This document shows positions 1-7,105 of a stretch of DNA of 64,000 nt, piece by piece (within the stretch, counting starts at the first letter, position 1; each line of letters begins with the position of its first letter). Position numbers and translations under genes: made by a program. The notes beneath the pieces are model-generated. The model was not told where the DNA came from. It ran no database searches and saw only the letters and a list, made by a program, of their open reading frames with translations. The stretch is taken from assembly GCF_013149295.1 (NCBI RefSeq), contig NZ_JABGCB010000014.1, positions 1-64,000 of the forward strand, written 5' to 3'. Origin of the DNA: Novosphingobium sp. SG751A (lineage in GTDB: Bacteria; Pseudomonadota; Alphaproteobacteria; Sphingomonadales; Sphingomonadaceae).

Positions 1-94
1 CAGTCGTGGAGAGCCGGATGCGCTGAAAGGTGCACGTCCGGTTCGGAGGGGGGGCGAGCAATGTTCTCTCTGAGACCTTGCCGGCCTACCCTAC
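1..94 (+). ncRNA. 3' end of a group II intron (domains V and VI)
   Basis: Bases 11-46 fold like group II intron domain V: a GAGCCGGATGCG arm, a GAAA tetraloop and a GTGCACGTCCGGTTC arm. Domain VI follows at about 48-94, with GGCGAG (near 53-58) pairing to CTTGCC (near 77-82). An unpaired A lies 7 nt before a terminal ...CCTAC, the usual branch-point distance and AY ending of these introns. The remainder of the intron, including any reverse transcriptase, lies left of the window. The 3' splice boundary is placed at 94/95 because the reading frame of the downstream ArdC-like protein becomes family-like from there. Confidence 0.8.
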
Positions 95-672
95 TGGCCC
101 AATGTGAGGGGCTGGACGAAGGGCAGCGCAAAGACCTGTTTGGTGATCCTGCCCCCTTGCCTGAGCGCGAGATCGTGCCGGTGGCCGAGGAAGTCATCGC
201 CGCTTCAGGCGTTCCCTTCCGCATTGGCGGGGGCAAGGCCTTCTATGTCCCTTCCGCTGACTATGTGCAGGTGCCTCCGCAACCGGCCTTCTTTGAGCAG
301 GTCAATTATTACCGCACCGCCCTGCATGAACTTTGTCATGCCGTGGGCCATAGCTCACGGCTGGATCGCAAGCTCACCAATCCCTTTGGCAGCAAGGACT
401 ATGCCCGCGAGGAACTCGTGGCGGAAATGGGTTCGGCTTTCCTCTGCGCGGCGCTGGGCATTGTCCCGACCGTGCGCCATGCCGATTACCTTGGTTCATG
501 GCTGGAAGTGCTGCGCGAGGACAACCGGGCAATCTTCCGCGCCGCCAGTCAGGCCAGCAAGGCCGCCGAATGGTTGCTGGCGAGGCATGCCGAACATAGA
601 GCGGCCAAGATCAGCACGGGTACGTCGGGGCCTGAGCAATGCTCTATCACCGAAGGGAGGGCGGCGGCATGA
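95..672 (+). CDS. ardC: ArdC-like antirestriction protein, 3' exon (5' part outside window)
   Basis: C-terminal part (about 192 residues) of an ArdC/DUF1738-family protein. The metallopeptidase-like domain carries the zinc motif HELCHAVGH (HExxHxxGH) at bases 328-354, and a downstream EELVAEMGSAF segment that in this family supplies the third ligand. The family binds ssDNA and protects incoming mobile DNA from restriction. The reading frame is open into the intron remnant, but bases 61-94 belong to the intron. The true coding start is beyond the left edge, in a 5' exon interrupted upstream. The stop overlaps the next ATG (ATGA), so the two genes look translationally coupled. It is typical cargo of integrative and conjugative elements. 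Confidence 0.8.
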
Positions 673-1079
673 TCCTTCTGCCCGAAAAGATCCGCGTGGC
701 CCTGCTGGTCAATGGTGCTTTCCATAGGGTGGCGCAGCGCGATAATCTGCCCGCACCCGATCCGGTTCCTGTGCTCAAACTGTTCAATCCCTGCGGTGCG
801 GCAACATGGCTGGCGACGGAGCTTGCCGAGGATGGTGATGCCCTGTTTGGTATTGCTGATCTGGGTTTCGGTTGTCCGGAGCTGGGCTATTTCTCGCTGA
901 ACGAAATTGCCTCGGTGCGCCTGCCCTTAGGTTTGCGGATCGAGCGGGACGAGCACTTTTCAACCCATCATCCGCTGTCGCTATGGACCCAGACGGCGCG
1001 GCGACTGGGTTCGCTCACCTGGGCGGAAATGTCGTTGAACCGGAACGGTGGCGTGTCCGATCTCAGCGGCAGGGCATAG
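669..1079 (+). CDS. DUF2958 family protein
   Basis: A 136-residue protein matching the DUF2958 pattern: a KLFNPCGAATWL segment, an acidic DALFGIADLGFGCPELGY segment and a PLGLRIERDEHF segment. Function is unknown. The family is common on plasmids and integrative elements, usually next to ardC and DNA-transfer genes, as here. The start at 669 is chosen because it overlaps the ArdC stop as ATGA; an upstream in-frame ATG at 639 lies inside ardC and is less likely. No signal peptide or membrane segment is visible. Confidence 0.8.
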   Translation: MILLPEKIRVALLVNGAFHRVAQRDNLPAPDPVPVLKLFNPCGAATWLATELAEDGDALFGIADLGFGCPELGYFSLNEIASVRLPLGLRIERDEHFSTHHPLSLWTQTARRLGSLTWAEMSLNRNGGVSDLSGRA

Positions 1080-1082
1080 GCC

Positions 1083-1322
1083 ATGGGGCGCGATCAACCG
1101 CACCGGGACCATCCTCAGGATCGGACCGCAGGGCAACGCCAGCGCCTGATCAAATTGCTCGATACTTTGCCGATGGTGGAGAGGGCAGCCTATGTCCTTT
1201 CCGCCACGGATGGCCTCAGCCATGGTGCCATCGCCTTCCGGCTGGGGGTGAGCATCGGAGAGGTGGAAACCGCTTTGGCGGGGGCTCTCAGCAAGCTGAA
1301 TAAGGGGTTGGAGGAGCCCTGA
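1083..1322 (+). CDS. small sigma-70 region-4-like helix-turn-helix protein
   Basis: A 79-residue protein. Residues about 24-72 resemble the region-4 fold of ECF sigma factors: LDTLPMVERAAYVLS, then an HGAIAFRLGVSIGEVETAL helix-turn-helix. No region 2 is present, so it cannot be a complete sigma factor; it may be a small DNA-binding regulator of the element. It begins 3 bp after the DUF2958 stop, continuing the same operon. An AGGG sits upstream of the ATG. The family resemblance is by pattern only. Confidence 0.6.
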   Translation: MGRDQPHRDHPQDRTAGQRQRLIKLLDTLPMVERAAYVLSATDGLSHGAIAFRLGVSIGEVETALAGALSKLNKGLEEP

Positions 1323-1425
1323 CAGTAAGACAACCGGCATGAAAGCAGGACAGGCGCGGAAAGGGTGTGGGGAGGCTGTGTGTCGCCCCGTGGCGTGGGC
1401 GAGGGGCGCGAAGGCAGGCAAGATC

Positions 1426-1459
1426 GAAGGGGTGATGGCCAAGAGGTCATCACCCCTTC
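1426..1459. terminator. bidirectional hairpin terminator
   Basis: GAAGGGGTGATGGCC and GGTCATCACCCCTTC form a near-perfect stem with a short loop. It lies between the plus-strand element operon and the end of the convergent nucleotidyltransferase gene, overlapping that gene's stop codon. Confidence 0.6.
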
Positions 1460-2367
1460 ACAGCAGTTTCCAGCGCGGCCAAACGTTCGGTGCAAATGGT
1501 ATGAACAATGCGGCCAAGTACCTCGACCCGTTCCCCCAGCCATGACAGTTCCTCGGCACTGATCCGGTAGTGTTTTGAATAGCGGGCTTTGACGTAAGCG
1601 TCCTTCAGCTTCTCGAACAGGGCGCGATCCTTGCGCAATTCACGGGGCCATGCATTGAACAGTCGAAGGTCCAGCCGCTCAGCCTGAGTCCTCAGGAAGA
1701 CGATATTGTGGTTGTGTGGCGTGTAGAAGGTGCTGACCAGCAGGACGCAGTTGTATAGACTCTCGGTCACTTGATGGAGTTCAAAGGCCGTCTCTTTCAG
1801 GTGCCCTTTCTCCAACCCAAATCGGAAAAATTCATTCCGGCGCATGGCGCCCGGAAACCACTCCTCAAAATACTCCCGCGCCATATCGAGATTAGCCTGC
1901 GGTGTCTTTGGCACCGGCCTGCTTAACTCACGGTCATCGGATTCGTAGATCGCGATGCCCTCGCGGGCGATGTCCATGAAGAAGAAGCGCCCATGGGAGA
2001 GGCCGTCGTTCACCTGCTGAAGCGAATGGACGATGAAATTGACCGGCGTCCGCAACCGCCCCGCGATCATCTCCTCAATCAGGCGTTCATCCGCGCGGGT
2101 CCAGTAGGCTGCACGGTCAGCAAGTTCCTTCTGGCTGACGATAATCAGCAGGTCGAAGTCCGAACGATAGCCCTTGGTGGTGTGAGGTTCGTCCACCCAT
2201 CCGCCGCGCGCATGGCTGCCATAGAGAATGATCTTGACGATCTTCCCAGTCCTGCGTCTGCCTTTGGCATCCATGTGTGCGCCGTCGAACTCTTCGAACA
2301 GCAGTTGCACCACGCGGTCGAGTTCGCGCTGCTTAGGGGCTGGCAGATGATCGAGACCGGTCTTCAT
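1450..2367 (-). CDS. nucleotidyltransferase-HEPN fusion protein
   Basis: 305 residues. The N-terminal half is a minimal nucleotidyltransferase: GSHARGG at about 51-57 and a DFDLLI metal-binding pair at D71/D73. The C-terminal half (about 170-300) resembles a HEPN domain and ends in an RYSKHY motif (R-x3-H), the position where HEPN proteins carry RxxxxH-type signatures. MNT and HEPN partners act as antitoxin and toxin, or in AMPylation/RNase systems. Here both are in one chain, a fusion seen in proteobacterial genomes. The start at 2367 is preceded by an AGGA; a GTG one codon upstream is possible. It sits alone in opposite orientation within the mobile element, so a defence or maintenance role is plausible but unproven. 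Confidence 0.75.
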   Translation of the reverse strand: MKTGLDHLPAPKQRELDRVVQLLFEEFDGAHMDAKGRRRTGKIVKIILYGSHARGGWVDEPHTTKGYRSDFDLLIIVSQKELADRAAYWTRADERLIEEMIAGRLRTPVNFIVHSLQQVNDGLSHGRFFFMDIAREGIAIYESDDRELSRPVPKTPQANLDMAREYFEEWFPGAMRRNEFFRFGLEKGHLKETAFELHQVTESLYNCVLLVSTFYTPHNHNIVFLRTQAERLDLRLFNAWPRELRKDRALFEKLKDAYVKARYSKHYRISAEELSWLGERVEVLGRIVHTICTERLAALETAVKG

Positions 2368-3020
2368 CACCTCATCCTAACAACATCTTGCATGGCCCGC
2401 GCAACTGAATTGGGCGAAGGCGGCAAGGGGGTTGCACCCCTGCATGGCCTTCCGATCCCCAGGACACGCGGGGATTTACCCCAAGGGGTTTTGTCATCGG
2501 CTTCGCTTCCGCCAAAGCCCCCGAAGGCGCCGCCCCTGACATCGACGAATCATCCCATAAAGCCAGTGGTTTGCCCACCCCTGAAAGTCCTTTGCGGGCG
2601 CATGGGACAGGCCCATGCGGGAAGTCGGACGCACGCCCCGACGGGCGTAAGTTGTAATGGACCCTACGCACGCGTGCTGCGACCAGTTTCCGCATGGAAA
2701 TCAGACTGTTGTATCTGTCGTCCGTGTATGACATGATTCCGGTGTGGTGTTGTACGGGGCACACGAGCCTCGACAGGCGTAGCGTCAAACAGCGGAAAGA
2801 GAACTGTTTTTTCCGGTTGTACGTGTACCATCCACCTTTGTAGCGTTTCGAAAGGGCAGGGGAATGCTCTTCCCGGAATGAGTCCACTTTCAGGGAGGCT
2901 GCCGGACCCGAAGTCGCGCCATGCGCCTCAAAGCCGATCTTGAAATGCAGGCTATGCGCCTGTATCCTCGACGGTGCTTCATGACCCCGGCGAAGGTTTT
3001 CCAATGAGAAGGCCTTCCCT
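2368..3020. other. non-coding stretch rich in inverted repeats (oriT-like)
   Basis: No convincing gene is seen in this 650-bp stretch; long open frames on either strand lack family-like protein. It holds several short inverted repeats: CATGGG/CCCATG at 2601-2617, ACGCCC/GGGCGT at 2633-2648 and a GCACGCGTGC palindrome near 2668. The hairpin at 2633-2648 runs directly into TAAGTTGTAATGG. This is the arrangement expected of a transfer origin or a regulatory region of the element. Confidence 0.4.
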
Positions 3021-3173
3021 ATGTCCAGAATGAATTTCCTTCCTGACAGATGGCTGCGCACCGTTTTGATGCGACCTGCGCGCGCCGCCAATTCCCCCTT
3101 ATCGGGCCTGCTGCGGCAGTGGCTCGACCAAGCATGGCGGGGCGTCACCACGGAAGAGGATGCACCCCAATGA
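3021..3173 (+). CDS. small hypothetical protein upstream of AlpA-like gene
   Basis: A 50-residue open frame starting at ATG 3021 (alternative ATG 3030) and ending in a TGA that overlaps the ATG of the following AlpA-like gene. The sequence (LPDRWLRTVLMRP, then LLRQWLDQAW) is amphipathic and tryptophan/arginine rich. I do not recognise a family. The only support for it being real is the ATGA coupling and the protein-like composition. Confidence 0.35.
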   Translation: MSRMNFLPDRWLRTVLMRPARAANSPLSGLLRQWLDQAWRGVTTEEDAPQ

Positions 3174-3412
3174 AGAAGCGCATCCCACCCGCTTCGCCCT
3201 CCGTGGCCCCAATGGACGCTGCGCCCATTCTGCCTAAACCGCTGGCATTGCGCATCCCCGAGGTCCTGCGCATGACTGGCCTCGGGCGCACCAAGCTCTA
3301 TGCCCTTATCGCCGAAGGTGAACTGGCCAAGATCAAGATCGGCAGGGCGACACTGATCCCGCTGGCCAGTCTGGAAGCCATGCTTGAGCGTGGACAGCAG
3401 CATCGCCCCTAG
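3170..3412 (+). CDS. AlpA/excisionase-like helix-turn-helix protein
   Basis: 80 residues. Residues about 25-75 match the AlpA/MerR-type winged HTH of phage-regulatory and excisionase proteins: LRIPEVLRMTGLGRTKLYALIAEGELAKIKIGRATLIPLASLEAML. Such proteins activate or direct excision of P4-like elements, in keeping with the integrase that converges on it (the two 3' ends overlap). The start at 3170 is chosen for the upstream GGAAGAGGA and the ATGA overlap with the 50-residue frame. A proline-rich N-terminus of about 20 residues precedes the domain. Confidence 0.75.
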   Translation: MKKRIPPASPSVAPMDAAPILPKPLALRIPEVLRMTGLGRTKLYALIAEGELAKIKIGRATLIPLASLEAMLERGQQHRP

Positions 3413-4635
3413 CCATGCTTCTGATCGGGGAAGGGGAGGATCGCGGCACCGTCGCGCAGCGCGTCGAGATAGTCGGACCACCACTGCGCCATCTCGACGC
3501 GCTCTTTCCAATGCGCCCCGCGATGATAGGCCGCGCGCACTTTGTCGCTGTCGCCATGGGCCAGCGCCCGCTCAATCGCATCGGAGGACCATTTGCCGGA
3601 TTCGTTGAGCAGGGTGCTGGCCATCGCCCGGAAGCCGTGTGCAGTCATTTCGTCACCAGAGTAGCCCAAGCGTCGGAGGGCTGCGTTGACCGTGTTTTCC
3701 GACATTGGGGAGCGGGGCGTCCGGATCGACGGGAAGACGTAGGTCGAATGACTGGAGATCAATCTGGCCTGTTCGAACACATTTATCGCTTGCCGCGAAA
3801 GAGGCACCGCGTGTTCGACCCGACCTTTCATCTTGGAGGCAGGAATGCGCCAGACCGCATCGTCCAGGTCAATTTCCTTCCATTCCGCGCGCCGCAATTC
3901 GCCGGGACGCACGAAGACCAGAGGCGAGAGCTTCAATGCCAGCAGAGTGGACGGTTGACCTTCATAACCTTCAATCGCCCGCAGGAGTTGACCCACCCGT
4001 TTCGGTTCGAGAATGGCGGCAAGATGCTTTGGCCTGCGGCTGGCCAGTGCGCCGCGCAAGTCGCGGGTGGGGTCGCGTGGAGCGATTTGGTTGGCGACGG
4101 CGTAGCGAAACACCTGCCCTACAAACTGCAAGGTGCGATGAGCCTTCTCATCGTTCTTCGCTGCTTCGTAAGGGCGCACGGCGTCGAGAATTTCGAAGGG
4201 TTCAATATCGGCAATAGGGCGGTTGCCAATCGCCTTCGCTACAAGGCTCAAGAACCATTCGCGCTTGCGCAAGGTGGCATCGGCTTTCCCGTCGTTGCGG
4301 TTTTTCTCGATGTAGCTTTGGGCGATCGCGCTGAATGTGTTGGCTGCGTTGATTTTGGCAGCCCGTTTGTCGAGTTGCTTCTTGCGCGCCGGGTCTGTGC
4401 CTTTGGCCAGCGTGGAGCGAGCACGATCACGCGCCTCACGCGCCTCCTTCAGGCTGACATCGGGATAGGCCCCCAAAGACAGCTTCTTTTCGGCCCCCAC
4501 TTCGTTGCGGAACTTGTGCTTCCAAAGGCGGCTCCCGTTTGGGGTCACCAGCAGGTAGAGGCCTTTCTCATCGGTCACCTTGTAGGGCTTGTCGCGAGGC
4601 TTAAGAGCACGGATCGCAGAATCGGTCAGAGCCAT
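3409..4635 (-). CDS. P4-type tyrosine integrase
   Basis: 408 residues. The N-terminal DUF4102-type arm-binding domain (ALTDSAIRALKPRDKPYKV..., then KGLYLLVTPNGSRLW) is followed by a core-binding domain (about 95-195) and a tyrosine recombinase catalytic domain: Arg in RPGELRRAEW, HGFRAMAST (HxxR) and a terminal AYHRG tyrosine. It would integrate and excise the element at a tRNA 3' end. It lies 165 bp from tRNA-Thr with its start facing that tRNA, the standard arrangement. The ATG at 4635 is chosen because the MALTD start is what this family shows; upstream in-frame codons to 4722 lack it. Confidence 0.93.
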   Translation of the reverse strand: MALTDSAIRALKPRDKPYKVTDEKGLYLLVTPNGSRLWKHKFRNEVGAEKKLSLGAYPDVSLKEAREARDRARSTLAKGTDPARKKQLDKRAAKINAANTFSAIAQSYIEKNRNDGKADATLRKREWFLSLVAKAIGNRPIADIEPFEILDAVRPYEAAKNDEKAHRTLQFVGQVFRYAVANQIAPRDPTRDLRGALASRRPKHLAAILEPKRVGQLLRAIEGYEGQPSTLLALKLSPLVFVRPGELRRAEWKEIDLDDAVWRIPASKMKGRVEHAVPLSRQAINVFEQARLISSHSTYVFPSIRTPRSPMSENTVNAALRRLGYSGDEMTAHGFRAMASTLLNESGKWSSDAIERALAHGDSDKVRAAYHRGAHWKERVEMAQWWSDYLDALRDGAAILPFPDQKHG

Positions 4636-4800
4636 TTGGGGGCCTTTCGAAATGGGGCTTTTTAAAAGGCCCCCAGACAGGCCCCATTCGTGCGCCGAAT
4701 ATGGACGAACGAAGGTGAACACTGACGGCTAGGCCAGTGCTTAAAGTGGCAGATTTCCGGGATTTTTTCAACCTTCAGCGAACTTTGGCGAAGGGAGGAA

Positions 4801-4876
4801 TGGTGCCGCTTAGGTGACTCGAACACCTGACCCCATCATTACGAATGATGTGCTCTACCGGCTGAGCTAAAGCGGC
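4801..4876 (-). tRNA. tRNA-Thr (CGT), probable integration site
   Basis: The reverse complement folds as a complete cloverleaf. The acceptor stem GCCGCTT pairs with AAGCGGC, the discriminator is A and CCA is genomically encoded. The anticodon stem CATCA/TGATG encloses the loop TTCGTAA, giving anticodon CGT (Thr). The T-arm contains GTTCGAGTC. The 3' end faces the integrase gene, so the last 20 or so bases of the tRNA are the likely att core. A duplicate is expected at the element's far end outside the window. Confidence 0.95.
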
Positions 4877-4995
4877 ACTCCAGCGGTGAGGCGGGCGTTT
4901 AGCTATAGCGGGGCGCGATGGCAAGGCAAAAAAGCGACAAAACTCGTAATCCTTTCAACAGGCCTTTCGGCAAGCCCCAGGCATCGGCCCTGGCC

Positions 4996-6222
4996 TCAGC
5001 CAAACCGGCGTGAAAGCGCCAGCAGAGGCGAGGCCATCAGTGTGGTGACAATCGCCATCAGCACCAGAATCGCAAACAGGCCCGGCCCGATGATCCCGGC
5101 CTGAAGCCCGATGTTGATGATGATCAGCTCCATCAACCCGCGCGCGTTCATCAGGGCGCCAATGCCAAGCGCGCTGCGATTGTCCTCGCCCGACAGGCGC
5201 GCGGCCAGATAGCACGCGCCACCCTTGGCCAGCACGGCCGCCGCCATGATCGTCAGCGTGACCAGCACCAGATCGAGATGGCCCAGCACCTGAAGCTGGG
5301 TGTTGAGCCCGGAGAAGGTGAAGAACATCGGCAGGAGGAATGTGGTGGCAAAGGGCTCCAGCCGTGTACGCAGCCCCTCGACCAGAGCGCCGCGCGGCAT
5401 GGCTGTGCCCAGCAGAAACCCGCCAAACACCGCGTGCATCCCGCAGGCATCCATCGCCCATGCGCAAAGCAGGAAAAGCCCCAGCACCAGCGTAAGCAGT
5501 CCGTCGTCCATGCCCCGCGTCTCGGCGCGGCGGCCCAGCGGCGCCAGCAGGCGCGGCGCGATCAGCACCATTACCAGCGCAAAGACCAGCCCGCCGCCGC
5601 CCGCCTTGATCGCCACGGCAGGCCCCGCGCCTAGGCTGGCCAACACCAGTGCCATGACCACCCACGCGCCCGCATCGCCGATCGCGCCCGCCGCAAGGCT
5701 GAGCGTGCCCATCCGAGTGCCCGCCAGCCCTTGCTCATGGATGATGCGCGCCAGCATCGGAAAAGCCGTGATGGCAATCGCCGCGCCCAGAAACAGGCTG
5801 GCCTGCGCCGTGCCGACATGGGGCATGAACAGGCCCGGTTGCGAAATCAGCCAGGGCGCCATCGCTGCGGCCGCCGCAAAGGGCGCAGCCATGCCCGCCA
5901 CAGACACTGCCGTCGCGCGCCCGGCGTTCATGCTGAACTCTTCGCGGCTGAAGGTCAGGCCGACCAGAAACATATAGAGGCCCACGCCAAGCTGCGCGCC
6001 GACATACAGGATCTTTTTCAATTCCGGCGGGAACAGCATCGCCTCCACCCCTGGCGCCAGATAGCCCAGCAGCGAAGGCCCCAGCAGCACGCCCGCGATC
6101 ATCTCGCCCACCACTTGCGGCTGGCCCAGAAAGCGCCGGGCCGCCCAGCCCACGATGCGCGAGGCGGCCAGAATGGCGGCCATGGCCAGAAAGAACAGCG
6201 GCGAAAGTTCGGCGTTGGACAT
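4996..6222 (-). CDS. CPA2-family cation:proton antiporter
   Basis: 408 residues with about 12 hydrophobic segments, matching Na+/H+ exchanger/KefB-type membrane antiporters. An early QPQVVGEMIAGVLLGPSLLG segment is typical of CPA2, and later segments include AIAITAFPMLARIIHEQGL and LMNARGLMELIIINIGLQ. No C-terminal RCK/TrkA-N domain is present, so any K+ gating would need a separate subunit. It would exchange H+ for Na+ or K+ across the inner membrane. The start at 6222 is chosen for an AGGG six bases upstream; an ATG two codons earlier is possible. It is divergent from the SDR gene. Confidence 0.88.
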   Translation of the reverse strand: MSNAELSPLFFLAMAAILAASRIVGWAARRFLGQPQVVGEMIAGVLLGPSLLGYLAPGVEAMLFPPELKKILYVGAQLGVGLYMFLVGLTFSREEFSMNAGRATAVSVAGMAAPFAAAAAMAPWLISQPGLFMPHVGTAQASLFLGAAIAITAFPMLARIIHEQGLAGTRMGTLSLAAGAIGDAGAWVVMALVLASLGAGPAVAIKAGGGGLVFALVMVLIAPRLLAPLGRRAETRGMDDGLLTLVLGLFLLCAWAMDACGMHAVFGGFLLGTAMPRGALVEGLRTRLEPFATTFLLPMFFTFSGLNTQLQVLGHLDLVLVTLTIMAAAVLAKGGACYLAARLSGEDNRSALGIGALMNARGLMELIIINIGLQAGIIGPGLFAILVLMAIVTTLMASPLLALSRRFG

Positions 6223-6364
6223 GGGCATCCCTGTGGTGTTTTGCAATTGTTTGCACAAAGTCTAGCTTATTGAAATCAACAAGTCACCCATCGTGATTAC
6301 GATACTGGATTTTTGTCAGGAATAAATACAAAGTGGGCGCCAGATCAAAACATGGGAGAAGAGG

Positions 6365-7105
6365 ATGAATTTCGCAGGCCGCCATATCGTCATCACCGGG
6401 GCCAGCACCGGCATCGGCCGTGCCACCGCCGAAAGGATCGCGGCTGGGGGCGGCAGGCCGGGCCTGATTGCCCGGCGCGAGGGGATCCTGCGCGATCTGG
6501 GCGGGGCGCTGAACGCGGCCTGGGCGGCGGCGGATGTGGGCGACAAAGCGCAATTGACCGCCGCGCTCGATGCTCTGGAGGCGCAGAACGGCCCGATTGA
6601 CGGGCTTTTCCTCAACGCGGGCACCGGCGGGGCCTTTGCGCCCGTTTCGGCCTATGGCGATGCGATGTTTGACGAGGTGATGCGGGTGAACACCACCTCG
6701 CTGTTCTGGGCCATCGCTCATGTGTTGCCCGGCATGATTCAAAGGCGGCGGGGCGCGATCCTGATCACCGGGTCGCTGGCCTCGGTGCGGGGCATGGCCG
6801 CCAATGTCGCCTATGTGGCCAGCAAGCACGCCGCGCTGGGCATATCGCGCGCGGTGGCGATGGAGGCTGCCCCCTTTGGCGTGCGCTGCAATTGCCTGCT
6901 GCCCGGTTTTATCGAGACGCCGATGCTGGCCGATGTGCCCGAGGCGCAGCGCCCCGCCATGGCCGCCCGCGTGCCGCAGGGCCGCATCGGCACCGCCGCC
7001 GAGGCGGCTGCTGTCGCCGCTTTCCTGCTGTCTGACGATGCGTCCCATGTGACCGCGCAAAGCTGGGCGGCCGATGGGGGCATCTTGGGGACACTTTCGG
7101 TTTAA
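6365..7105 (+). CDS. SDR-family oxidoreductase
   Basis: 246 residues of a classical short-chain dehydrogenase. The TGASTGIGRATAERIA NAD(P)-binding motif is at about 11-26, NAG is present as LNAGTGG, a catalytic serine lies in ITGSLASVRG and the YVASKHA (YxxxK) motif is in place. The C-terminal segment AAEAAAVAAFLLSDDASHVTAQSWAADGG is typical of Rossmann SDRs. Substrate unknown. A strong GAAGAGG precedes the ATG. The 3' end overlaps that of the convergent acylase gene by 4 bp. Confidence 0.93.
   Translation: MNFAGRHIVITGASTGIGRATAERIAAGGGRPGLIARREGILRDLGGALNAAWAAADVGDKAQLTAALDALEAQNGPIDGLFLNAGTGGAFAPVSAYGDAMFDEVMRVNTTSLFWAIAHVLPGMIQRRRGAILITGSLASVRGMAANVAYVASKHAALGISRAVAMEAAPFGVRCNCLLPGFIETPMLADVPEAQRPAMAARVPQGRIGTAAEAAAVAAFLLSDDASHVTAQSWAADGGILGTLSV

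Noticed and set aside
61..94. ATG at 61 as the start of the ArdC-like protein
   Set aside because: Bases 61-94 fold as domain VI of the group II intron, and the encoded MFSLRPCRPTL has no counterpart in ArdC.
2372..3511. A 379-codon minus-strand frame filling the gap upstream of the AlpA-like gene
   Set aside because: No family resemblance, and it runs across the AlpA-like gene and the integrase 3' end. Inverted repeats and oriT-like sequence explain the region better.
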